A program made the position numbers and the translations under genes. From assembly GCA_963828185.1 (NCBI GenBank), contig CAWHDV010000002.1:682001-746000 (forward strand): 64,000 nucleotides of DNA, given 5' to 3'. The notes below the pieces were generated by a model. That model saw only the letters and a program-made list of their open reading frames with translations, ran no database searches and was not told the origin of the DNA. This DNA comes from Rhodoblastus sp963828185 (lineage in GTDB: Bacteria; Pseudomonadota; Alphaproteobacteria; Rhizobiales; Beijerinckiaceae). Position 1 is the first letter of the stretch. Each line of letters starts with the position of its first letter. This document shows positions 11,073-18,404 of this stretch, piece after piece.

Positions 11073-12356
11073 TTTTTTCCGCCAGCCGCCGCCAAGTGAA
11101 TCGGCGAGAAGCCCTGATCGGCTCGGCCAGCCTTTTCGTCGCCGCGCACCTGCCGCGACTGGCCAGCGCCGCCACGCGCGACCCGCGCCTGATCGTCATC
11201 ATCTTGCGCGGCGCCCTCGATGGCCTGGCGGCTGTCGCGCCGATCGGCGATCCGGATTATCGTCCGCCAGCGCGGCGGCCTCGCCTTGCAAACCTCCGGC
11301 GACAAGCCCGCTTTGCCGCTCGATGCGCTTTTCGCGCTCAATCCGGCCCTGCCGACATTCAAGCGGCTTTACGACGCGAAACAGGCGCTGTTCGTGCAGG
11401 CCGTCGCCACGCCCTATCGTGAGCGCTCGCATTTCGACGGCCAGGACGTGCTGGAAAGCGGCCAGCCCGGACCGGGTTTTACGCGTGATGGCTGGCTTAA
11501 CCGGTTTATTGGCGCCTTGCCGCATGGCGGCGCCCGCGCGACCGGAGACGGGCTTTCTTCCGCCCGCGGCGCCCGCGCAACCGGAGAAGGACTTGGCGTT
11601 GGCGCGCTTGGCGTTGGCGCGACCACGCCGCTGATCCTGCGCGGCGCGGCGCCTGTCCTGGGCTGGGCGCCGCAAAATATCGCGCCCGCCTCCGGCGATC
11701 TCGCCTCCCGCCTGCTCGACCTCTACGGCCAGCGCGATCCCGCGCTGCAAAAAGCGCTGGCCGAGGGCCTGCGCGTCGAGACGCTGGCGCGCAACAGCGG
11801 CATGGGCGGCGGCGAGCGCCCCAGGGGCGGGGCGGATTCCATCCCCGGCATGCGGCAGGCGGCGCAGGGCGCGGCGCGGCTGATGCGCGCCCCAGACGGG
11901 CCGCGCGTCGCGGCTTTGTCGTTCGAGGGTTGGGACACCCACGCCAACGAAGGCCCGCTCAGTGGGCGGCTGGCGCAACTCCTCGCCGGCCTCGACGGCG
12001 CCTTCGACGAATTGCGCTCCGGCCTCGGCGACGTCTGGGGCTCGACCATCGTCGTCGCCATGACGGAATTCGGCCGCACCGTGCGCGTCAACGGCACGGC
12101 GGGCGCCGATCACGGCGTCGGGACGCTGGCGCTGCTGGCGGGCGGCGCGCTGAGGGGCGGACGCGGCGTTTATGACTGGCCGGGCCTCGCCGACGCGAAG
12201 CTTTACCAGAATCGCGACCTCATGCCGACGACCGACCTGCGCGCGGTGCTCAAGGGAGTTTTGGCGGAGCATTTTGGGGCGCCGGCGGGGATGTTGGGCT
12301 CCACGGTTTTTCCCGACAGCGTGGCGGTCAAGCCAATGGCGGGGCTTTTGGCGTAA
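11069..12356 (+). pseudogene. DUF1501 (sulfatase-like) family protein, frameshifted
   Basis: The partner of the DUF1800 gene, read in two frames. The first (11069 to about 11264) gives a Tat-like N-terminus (NRREALIGSASLF) and the family motif LIVIILRGALDGLAAVAPIGDPDYR. The second (from about 11265 to 12356) continues with QRGGLALQTSGDKPALPLD and runs through SHFDGQDVLE, GWDTHANEG, VVAMTEFGRTV and ADHGVGTLALLAGG. Removing one C at 11264-11265 restores a single frame of about 429 codons, the usual size. Between 11520 and 11626 a repetitive Gly/Ala-rich stretch is inserted that family members normally lack. Either a real mutation or a sequencing error. Confidence 0.82.
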
Positions 12357-12381
12357 GGCGCCGATCGCCCAGGCGCCTGCG

Positions 12382-12778
12382 TCAAATTCCACTCCCCGCT
12401 TCAGAAAAAGCGGGATCGCCCGGCATGGCGGAGGCGCCTCCCGTATAGCCATTGCCGTGGATCGACCGTCTCGCGAGCCTTGCAAACAAAATGACATTTT
12501 GAACGCGGGGCGTTTCGTCGGCGCAGCGCGCGGCGACGGGTCCGTCGATCGAGAGACCGTCAAAAAAGAACGAAGGACGCACACGGAAAATACTGCATAT
12601 TTCCCCGCAATATACGCGCATCGATCCGCTGGAAGCCGCTTTCGTATTTTCGCAGTTGAAGAAGCGAAATTGCGAGGGAGTGGGCCAGCTGCGCCTGGGT
12701 CATGTCGAGAAACAAGCGCGTCCGACGCACACGCATGCCAACATGCTGATCAATCATTGCGGTGGTGGGCTTCGCCAT
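12382..12778 (-). pseudogene. XRE-family helix-turn-helix regulator, frameshifted
   Basis: The opening MAKPTTAMIDQHVGMRVRRT and the helix-turn-helix TQAQLAHSLAISLLQLRKYE match the small Cro/C1-type regulators common in Rhizobiales. In frame one the protein ends after 72 residues, but the expected continuation (EICSIFRVRPSFFFDGL) is present in the next frame down to 12382. Removing one base within the GCGCG run at about 12615-12619 gives about 132 codons, the normal family length. The recognition helix is diverged, so this may be a decaying copy. It is encoded in the 600-bp gap between the DUF1501 gene and aatA. Confidence 0.65.
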
Positions 12779-12812
12779 TTTTCTTTCCCATCATCGTCAA
12801 GCGCCGGCGGCA

Positions 12813-12842
12813 TCGTTCATGATCGAACGGTTCCGATATAAT
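12813..12842 (+). promoter_or_regulatory. Possible promoter/operator upstream of aatA
   Basis: A perfect TATAAT at 12837-12842 lies about 150 bp before aatA on the plus strand, just after an inverted repeat CGTTC-N6-GAACG at 12813-12828. The repeat also sits 35-50 bp upstream of the xre remnant on the other strand, so it could have been its operator. The -35 element is weak, so this is tentative. Confidence 0.3.
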
Positions 12843-12991
12843 CTCACGGGATTGCGGTTCAATGTGGAAAAAGTCACGCGAGACGCACATTCGGCGCGGG
12901 AAAGCGCGACGCCGGCCGACCCAAAATTCCAGCTTCCCTTTTTTGCGCCTCGCATTAAGGTCGCGCCGAAATCACGTTTTCAGGACGACCC

Positions 12992-14194
12992 ATGGCCTTT
13001 ATCGCCGACGCCCTTTCTCGCGTAAAACCTTCCGCCACCATCGCCGTCACCCAGAAGGCGCGGGAACTCAAGGCGCAGGGGCGCGAGATCATCAGCCTGT
13101 CGGTCGGCGAGCCGGATTTCGGCACGCCGGACAATATCAAGGCCGCCGCGATCGAGGCGATCCGTCGCGGCGAGACCAAATACGGCCCGGTGGCCGGAAT
13201 CGCGCCGCTGCGCGAAGCCATCGCGCAAAAATTTTTCCGCGAAAACGGGCTCAAATACAGCCCCTCGCAGTGCATCGTCGGCACGGGCGGCAAGCAGATC
13301 CTGTTCAACGCGCTGATGGCGAGCCTCAACCCCGGCGACGAGGTGATCGTCTCGGCGCCGTACTGGGTGTCCTATCCGGAAATCGTCGCGCTCTGCGGCG
13401 GCACGGCGGTCATCGTCGAGACGAAGCCCGAGGATTCCTACAAGCTCCAGCCCGAGACGCTTGAGAAGGCAATCACCTCGCGTACAAAATGGGTGATCTT
13501 CAATTCGCCGTCCAATCCTTCCGGCGCCGCGTACACGCGCGACGAATTGCAGGCGCTGACCGACGTGTTGCTGCGCCATCCGCAGGTCTGGATCCTCACC
13601 GACGACATGTACGAGCATCTGGTTTATGGCGATTTCGTCTATACGACGCCGGCGCAGGTCGAGCCCGAGCTTTATGACCGCACCCTGACGATGAATGGCG
13701 TGTCGAAGGCCTATGCCATGACCGGTTGGCGCATCGGCTACGCGGCCGGACCGGAAAAGCTGATCCGGGCGATGGACATGATCCAGGGCCAGCAGACCTC
13801 GGGCGCCTGCTCCATCGCCCAATGGGCGGCGGTCGAGGCGCTGAACGGCCCGCAGGATTTCATCACCGGGAGTCGGAAAATTTTCGAGGGACGGCGCGAT
13901 CTCGTCGTCTCCATGCTCAACCAGGCGGCGCACCTTTCCGCGCATCGGCCGGAAGGCGCGTTCTACGTCTTTCCGTCCTGCGCCGAGGCGATCGGCAGGA
14001 CCTCGGCGGGCGGCAGGAAGATCGCGAGCGACGCCGATTTCGTCACGTCGCTGCTGGAGGAACAGGGCGTCGCGGTGGTGCAGGGCTCGGCATTCGGCAT
14101 GGGGCCGAATTTCCGCGTCAGCTACGCCACCTCCAATGCCGCGCTGGAAAAAGCCTGCGCCAGGATACAGGATTTTTGCGCTTCGTTGCGCTGA
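12992..14194 (+). CDS. aatA: Aspartate aminotransferase (class I/II, PLP-dependent)
   Basis: A complete 400-residue cytoplasmic transaminase interconverting aspartate and 2-oxoglutarate with oxaloacetate and glutamate. The PLP lysine is K239 in NGVSKAYAMTGWRIGY. Also visible are SVGEPDFGTP near the N-terminus, the NSPSNPSG loop (171-178), DDMYEH (204-209) and the substrate-binding arginine region NFRVSYATS near the C-terminus. The sequence belongs to the Rhizobium AatA-type (subgroup I-gamma) enzymes, some of which also use prephenate or aromatic substrates. The small exported protein gene follows 20 bp later and may share its transcript. Confidence 0.93.
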   Translation: MAFIADALSRVKPSATIAVTQKARELKAQGREIISLSVGEPDFGTPDNIKAAAIEAIRRGETKYGPVAGIAPLREAIAQKFFRENGLKYSPSQCIVGTGGKQILFNALMASLNPGDEVIVSAPYWVSYPEIVALCGGTAVIVETKPEDSYKLQPETLEKAITSRTKWVIFNSPSNPSGAAYTRDELQALTDVLLRHPQVWILTDDMYEHLVYGDFVYTTPAQVEPELYDRTLTMNGVSKAYAMTGWRIGYAAGPEKLIRAMDMIQGQQTSGACSIAQWAAVEALNGPQDFITGSRKIFEGRRDLVVSMLNQAAHLSAHRPEGAFYVFPSCAEAIGRTSAGGRKIASDADFVTSLLEEQGVAVVQGSAFGMGPNFRVSYATSNAALEKACARIQDFCASLR

Positions 14195-14214
14195 AGCGAA
14201 TAAGGGAGACGGCG

Positions 14215-14541
14215 ATGAAAACGAGGCGTCTTGATTTTGCGGCCGTCCTTTGCGGTCTCGCGCTGGCGCTGATTCCACGCGCCGGCGCCGCGCAGGACAT
14301 CACCGCCGGACAGGGCTATCGCGAATTGCGCGGCGTCCTGATCCAGCATGGCTGGAAGCCCAACGCCGCCTATGGCCTGAAACGAGTCAATTCCGGCGCG
14401 CCGCTCTATCGTTATCCCGAAGTCATCTGCGGCCCTAAACTCTGCCGCGCGAAATGGCGCGATCACGCCGGCCATGAGCGCGCGATCATGATTTTACGCG
14501 CCTTCGGCGACCAGGAATATCGCGTCGCGCCGCAGCAGTGA
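14215..14541 (+). CDS. Small exported hypothetical protein
   Basis: A 108-residue protein with a clear signal peptide (MKTRRLDFAAVLCGLALALI, cleavage probably after AGA at 24-26). The mature part has two cysteines (VICGPKLCRAKW) that may form a disulfide in the periplasm. The ATG at 14215 follows a strong AGGGAGA. It begins 20 bp after aatA, so co-transcription is likely. Not assigned to a known function; similar short secreted proteins occur in Hyphomicrobiales. Confidence 0.7.
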   Translation: MKTRRLDFAAVLCGLALALIPRAGAAQDITAGQGYRELRGVLIQHGWKPNAAYGLKRVNSGAPLYRYPEVICGPKLCRAKWRDHAGHERAIMILRAFGDQEYRVAPQQ

Positions 14542-14649
14542 GGGCGTTTTCAGGCTCGACAGCCGCGCCACGCCACAAGATGTTCGATATTCCGACTGAT
14601 TTTAAACGGTATTTTCGGCGAAAAGCGCATTGTCATAAAAAATCTATGG

Positions 14650-14697
14650 TGCGGCGCAACAAAAGCGCTTGACATTTTGTGCGTCGCAACATAAATT
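14650..14697 (+). promoter_or_regulatory. sRNA promoter with two TGC-N3-GCA boxes (PhaR/AniA-like)
   Basis: A consensus -35 TTGACA at 14669-14674 is followed after 16-17 bp by a -10 ATAAAT/TAAATT at 14691-14697. Two TGC-N3-GCA palindromes lie at 14650-14658 and 14680-14688, exactly 30 bp apart, one upstream of the -35 and one in the spacer, a geometry that suits repression. PhaR (AniA), the regulator of polyhydroxybutyrate metabolism in rhizobia, is reported to bind this type of motif; that link is from memory and not shown here. Confidence 0.6.
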
Positions 14698-14703
14698 TCG
14701 AAC

Positions 14704-14792
14704 TGTAGAGCGGGCCTCGCCTGTTCTGCATGCCCTCCTTGGGCGTTTCCTCCCTAGACTTGGGCCGCTGGTTCTTCCGGCGGCCTTTTTTT
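14704..14792 (+). ncRNA. Candidate trans-acting small RNA (MmgR / alpha-r8-like)
   Basis: A short transcript of about 90 nt is predicted between a strong promoter (TTGACA at 14669) and a strong intrinsic terminator, with no credible reading frame between them. The body carries two pyrimidine-rich anti-Shine-Dalgarno stretches, CCCTCCTT at 14733-14740 and TTTCCTCCCT at 14746-14755, followed by AGACTTGG leading into the terminator stem. This order recalls the MmgR sRNA of Sinorhizobium, which controls phasin and PHB granule formation. The exact start is uncertain; another start near 14737 would give about 57 nt. Confidence 0.6.
14763..14792 (+). terminator. Intrinsic terminator of the candidate sRNA
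   Basis: A 9-bp stem (GGCCGCTGG pairing with CCGGCGGCC, one G-T pair) with a TTCTT loop is followed by seven T residues at 14786-14792 on the plus strand. There is no matching T-run on the other strand, so it serves plus-strand transcription only. Confidence 0.8.
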
Positions 14793-14795
14793 CGT

Positions 14796-15455
14796 TCAGA
14801 CGGCAAGAAGCCCGGAAAGACCGGCGCACAGCCGGCGCGGAGGCAGGTCGGCATATTCGTCGGGCGCGCCGGTCCGGTTGATCCACACCGCGTGGAAGCC
14901 GAATTTGGCGGCCCCCGCCACGTCCCAGCGATTGGAAGACTGGAAGGAAACCTGGTCGGGACCGACGCCGTAGCGATCGCAAGCCATCTGGTAGATCGCC
15001 GGCGCGGTCTTGAAGATTTTCAGCGCGTCGGCCGAGAGTGGCGGATCCAGCAGGTCCTGCAGTCCCGCCGAACGGACGGCGCGCTCCAGCGCCGCCGACG
15101 TCCCGTTTGACAGGATCACGGTTTTCGCGCCCTGCGCCCGCAGCGCCGCCAGGGTCGGCGCGACATCGGCATAGGCGTCGAGCGTCTCGTAGGCTTTCAG
15201 AAGGGTTTTTCGCGCCTCGTCGGAAATGCCGCCGCAACGCGCCGCCGCGAAATCGAGCGCATCTTGCGTCAGCAGGTCGAAATCGCGGTAGGCGCCCATC
15301 AAGGAGCGCGTCCACGTGTATTCAAGCTGTTTCGTGCGCCAAAGCTCGGACAGGCGCTCGGCCTGCGGCCCCACGAGGTCGCGATGCCGCGCGACGGCGG
15401 AATGCACGTCGAACAGAGTGCCATAGGCGTCGAAAACATAGACGGGAAACAGCAA
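14796..15455 (-). CDS. (S)-2-haloacid dehalogenase, type II (HAD superfamily)
   Basis: A 219-residue HAD hydrolase. The nucleophilic aspartate is D9 in VFDAYGTLFDV. The other catalytic loops are ILSNGT (motif II), the lysine region LKIFKTAPAIYQ and the type-II signature SSNRWDVAGA, all as in L-2-haloacid dehalogenases that hydrolyse short 2-haloalkanoates to 2-hydroxy acids. Such genes are often annotated this way although the natural substrate is unknown. Complete, cytoplasmic, and separated by about 60 bp from the CoA-transferase genes on the same strand. Confidence 0.88.
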   Translation of the reverse strand: MLFPVYVFDAYGTLFDVHSAVARHRDLVGPQAERLSELWRTKQLEYTWTRSLMGAYRDFDLLTQDALDFAAARCGGISDEARKTLLKAYETLDAYADVAPTLAALRAQGAKTVILSNGTSAALERAVRSAGLQDLLDPPLSADALKIFKTAPAIYQMACDRYGVGPDQVSFQSSNRWDVAGAAKFGFHAVWINRTGAPDEYADLPPRRLCAGLSGLLAV

Positions 15456-15515
15456 TTCCGCCTCCCCTGGATCGTTACGCTCGTCCCCGCAGCCGAAATC
15501 CGCAGGGAAACGGCA

Positions 15516-16157
15516 TTACAGGGCCACCGCGAAATCCGCTTCCGTCTTGGCCTTTATCTCGTCCACCGTGACGCCATCGGCCAGCTGGAGCAGCTTCACG
15601 CCGCCGGCGCCATGCTTGTCGATGGAAAAGACGCCGAGATCGGTGATCAGCAGGTCGACCACTTTCGCGCCGGTCAGCGGCAAGTTGCAAGCGTGCAGGA
15701 ATTTCGGGCCGTCCTTGGCGACATGCTCCATGACGACCACGACCTTTTTCACCCCGGCGACGAGATCCATCGCGCCGCCCATGCCCTTGACCATCTTGCC
15801 CGGAATCATCCAGTTGGCGAGATCGCCGTTCTCGGCCACCTGCATGGCGCCGAGGATCGACAGGTCGATATGGCCGCCGCGGATCATGGCGAAGGAATTG
15901 GCCGAGGAAAAATAGCTCGTCGTCGGCAATTCGGTGATCGTCTGCTTGCCGGCGTTGATGAGGTCGGGGTCCTCCTCGCCCTCATAGGGGAAAGGCCCCA
16001 TGCCGAGCATGCCGTTCTCGCTTTGCAATTGCACGCTCATGCCGGGCGGGATGAAATTGGAGACGAGCGTCGGAATGCCGATGCCGAGATTGACGTAAAA
16101 ACCGTCGCGCAGCTCTTTCGCGGCGCGTTCGGCCATCTGGTCGCGGGTCCAGGCCAT
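15516..16157 (-). CDS. scoB: 3-oxoacid CoA-transferase subunit B
   Basis: The 213-residue beta subunit of a family I CoA-transferase that moves CoA from succinyl-CoA to acetoacetate, feeding ketone bodies and PHB breakdown products into central metabolism. It contains the catalytic SENGMLGMGP motif, whose glutamate forms the CoA thioester intermediate, and the GIGIPTLVSNFIPPG segment. The ATG overlaps the stop of scoA by one base, so the two subunits are translationally coupled. Works with the upstream-coded subunit A as a heteromer in the cytoplasm. Confidence 0.93.
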   Translation of the reverse strand: MAWTRDQMAERAAKELRDGFYVNLGIGIPTLVSNFIPPGMSVQLQSENGMLGMGPFPYEGEEDPDLINAGKQTITELPTTSYFSSANSFAMIRGGHIDLSILGAMQVAENGDLANWMIPGKMVKGMGGAMDLVAGVKKVVVVMEHVAKDGPKFLHACNLPLTGAKVVDLLITDLGVFSIDKHGAGGVKLLQLADGVTVDEIKAKTEADFAVAL

Positions 16158-16888
16158 CAGACTTCTCCTCCCGTCGCCGCCATCGGGCTGGTGTGTTTTC
16201 GCGTGGTGCGCTGCTCGATGTGTTTCTTCGAATCCGACACGCGCACGATGCGCTGCACGTATATGCCCGGCGTATGGATCTCGTCGGGGTTGATCTCTCC
16301 AGCCTGGAACAGGTGCTCCACCTCGACGATGGTGATTTTTCCCGCGGTGGCCATCATCGGATTGAAATTGCGCGCGGTCTTGCGGAAGACCAGGTTGCCT
16401 TCCGTGTCGCCCTTCCAGGCGTGGACGATCGAGACGTCGGCGACCAGCCCGGTCTCCATGACGTAGTTCTCGCCGTCAAACACCCGGGTTTCCTTGCCCT
16501 CGGCGACCAGCGTGCCGTAGCCGGTCTTGGTGTAGAAGGCGGGAATGCCGGCGCCGCCGGCGCGGATGCGCTCGGCCAGCGTGCCCTGCGGGTTGAATTC
16601 GATCTCGAGCTCGCCGCCGAGATATTGCTGGGCGAAAAGCTTGTTCTCGCCGACATAGGACGAGATCATCTTCTTCACCTGTTTCGTCTCCAGCAGCACA
16701 CCGAGGCCGATGCCGTCGACGCCGGCGTTATTCGAGATGAAGGTCAGGTTTTTCGCGCCCAATTCCTTCACCGCCTCGATCAGCGCCTCGGGAATGCCGC
16801 AAAGGCCGAAACCGCCGGCCATCAAGGTCATCCCGTCCTTGACCAACCCGGCCATGGCGGCCCTGGCGTCTGGAAAAACTTTCTTCAT
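16157..16888 (-). CDS. scoA: 3-oxoacid CoA-transferase subunit A
   Basis: The 243-residue alpha subunit, partner of scoB. The glycine-rich CoA-binding signature is visible near the N-terminus (MTLMAGGFGLCGIPEALIEA), followed by LTFISNNAGVDGIGLG and YLGGELEIEFNPQGTLAERI. The ATG at 16888 (MKKVFPDARAAM) matches the usual family start; an in-frame start at 16930 would add 14 residues unlike the family and lacks a better ribosome-binding site. Succinyl-CoA:acetoacetate transfer is the likely reaction and fits the phaZ gene about 4 kb away. Confidence 0.92.
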   Translation of the reverse strand: MKKVFPDARAAMAGLVKDGMTLMAGGFGLCGIPEALIEAVKELGAKNLTFISNNAGVDGIGLGVLLETKQVKKMISSYVGENKLFAQQYLGGELEIEFNPQGTLAERIRAGGAGIPAFYTKTGYGTLVAEGKETRVFDGENYVMETGLVADVSIVHAWKGDTEGNLVFRKTARNFNPMMATAGKITIVEVEHLFQAGEINPDEIHTPGIYVQRIVRVSDSKKHIEQRTTRKHTSPMAATGGEV

Positions 16889-16951
16889 GAGCGAATCCCG
16901 CTGCTTGAAATCCTGTTGCAGCGCAACCATAGAGCCGTCCCACGCCGCGGT

Positions 16952-17861
16952 CTAGCGTTTGCGCAGCGCCACGACCCATCCGGGAACATCGGCGCCGCGG
17001 TCCTTGCGCGTCGAGGCGGCGGAGATTTCGGCTGCCTCGAAGCCGTTTTTCTCCGCCGTCTCGCGCAAATAGTCGGAACCGTGCGAAAAGCGGAGGTCCC
17101 GGCCGACGAAAAACCCCTGTCCGTCGCCGCTTTGAGCGGTGAAAGCGACAAGGCCGCCAGAAACGAGGACGCGCGCCAAGGCTGAAAGGACGGGATCGAG
17201 ATCGCCGATATAGACGAAGACATCGGCGGCGACGGCGAGATCAGCGCCGGCCTTCGGGCTCGCCGCGCAAAAATTCGACGAGGTCGGCGACCGCGAGCCG
17301 ATCGTAGAGATTTTTCGACCGCGCCTGTTCGATCATCGCGGGAGACAGGTCCACCCCGGTCATTTTCCGCGCTTTGTCGCGGAAATGCTGGGCGAAAAGC
17401 CCGGCGCCGCAGCCAAGATCGAGCACATCGGCGAAAAGGCGCCCCGGGGCCGCGCGCTCCAGCGCCGCGCACAGGATTTGCGGCCCGCGATAGGAAAGCG
17501 TCCCGACAAGGTGGCGGTCGAATTTCGCCGCATATTGGTCAAAAAGCGTTTTTACATAGGCCTCCGGCGCGGCGGACATGGCGAGGACGCCGAGTTGCGC
17601 CAGGCACAGGCCGGCGCCGAGCGCATCGTCGCTGTCGAGCGCGCGGACCCTGGAATAGGCGTCGATGGCTTCCATGCGGCGGCCGAGCGATTCGAGCGCC
17701 TGCGCCAGGGCGAACCAGGCGGGAGGCCATTGGGGGACGAGATCGAGCGTCTGGGTAAAGAGATCGCGCGCGGCTTCGAAATCGCCGCTTTCGGCGGCGC
17801 CGAGACCCCACTGGAAACGGCGGTCGGCGGCGAGATCGCCAGAGGAGCGCAAGTTGGTCAT
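16952..17861 (-). pseudogene. TPR-containing SAM-dependent methyltransferase, frameshifted
   Basis: The first frame (17861 down to about 17247) encodes two TPR-like helix pairs and the start of a methyltransferase domain (ADVLDLGCGAGLFAQHFRDK, GVDLSPAMIEQAR). It then stops after GEPEGRR. The rest of the fold, beginning ADLAVAADVFVYIGDLDPV and ending DVPGWVVALRKR, is intact in the neighbouring frame down to 16952. Dropping one G at about 17246-17249 restores about 303 codons, typical of this family of predicted methyltransferases. The start at 17861 (MTNLRSSGDL) is preferred to 18005. Target unknown. Likely sequencing error or recent mutation, as both halves are well preserved. Confidence 0.78.
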
Positions 17862-17964
17862 GTTGGAGGGTCCGGTTTTTACGGCTTTTAAAGCATATCG
17901 ACGGAGAGTCGGGAAGAAGATCGGCCCATTGGACGCCGAAAAGAACGTCGATCCTGGAAATCCA

Positions 17965-17980
17965 TTCAGTTTGCGTTCAG
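17965..17980 (+). promoter_or_regulatory. Direct TTCAG repeats upstream of a small secreted protein gene
   Basis: TTCAG at 17965-17969 and again at 17976-17980, 11 bp apart (one helical turn), about 100 bp before the gene at 18078. A similar pair (TTCAG then TTCAT, same spacing) lies at 53460-53475 near another small exported protein gene. Spacing and repetition suggest a tandem-binding response regulator; none is identified. Confidence 0.3.
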
Positions 17981-18077
17981 GCGCATATTGGCATGGTGCG
18001 GTCAAGCTGGTTCACGAATTGCGGCCAGAAGCGAAACGACCGCCTCGCAGAGTCATTATGGTTGAGAGGAGAAAAGC

Positions 18078-18347
18078 ATGAATACCTTGAAGAAATCCCT
18101 GATCGGAGCAGTGGCCGCCTTGACGCTCGGCCTGTCGTTTTCGACGCCGGCTTCGGCCTGGGGCTATGGTCCCGGTCCGGCGATCGGCCTCGGCATCCTT
18201 GGCGGCGCGGTGCTCGGCGCCGCCGTCGCCAATTCCGCCAACGGGCCCGCTTATGGCCCCGGCCCCAACTGCTGGCTCGAACGCCGTCCGGTCTATGACG
18301 AAGACGGAAACTTCATCGGCCGCCGCCGCGTGCGCGTCTGCCGCTGA
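18078..18347 (+). CDS. Small exported Gly-rich protein
   Basis: An 89-residue protein with a signal peptide (residues 1-27, cleaved at TPASA/WG) followed by a short Gly/Ala-rich hydrophobic stretch resembling a glycine-zipper (IGLGILGGAVLGAAVANSA) and a basic C-terminal tail with two cysteines (CWLERRPVYDEDGNFIGRRR...C). Such proteins are common in Hyphomicrobiales and are probably envelope-associated; their function is unknown. It has a strong AGAGGAGA ribosome-binding site and is followed at once by an intrinsic terminator, so it forms a single-gene transcript. Confidence 0.75.
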   Translation: MNTLKKSLIGAVAALTLGLSFSTPASAWGYGPGPAIGLGILGGAVLGAAVANSANGPAYGPGPNCWLERRPVYDEDGNFIGRRRVRVCR

Positions 18348-18370
18348 CCCGTTCCCTCCCAGGACGAAAA

Positions 18371-18395
18371 AGCCCCGCTCGCGCGGGGCTTTTTT
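18371..18395 (+). terminator. Intrinsic terminator
   Basis: Perfect 8-bp stem AGCCCCGC/GCGGGGCT with a TCGC loop, preceded by A5 and followed by T6. It ends the transcript of the gene at 18078-18347, and the flanking A-run could also let it act on the minus-strand transcript leaving the universal stress protein gene. Confidence 0.85.
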
Positions 18396-18404
18396 GTTGT
18401 CGCG

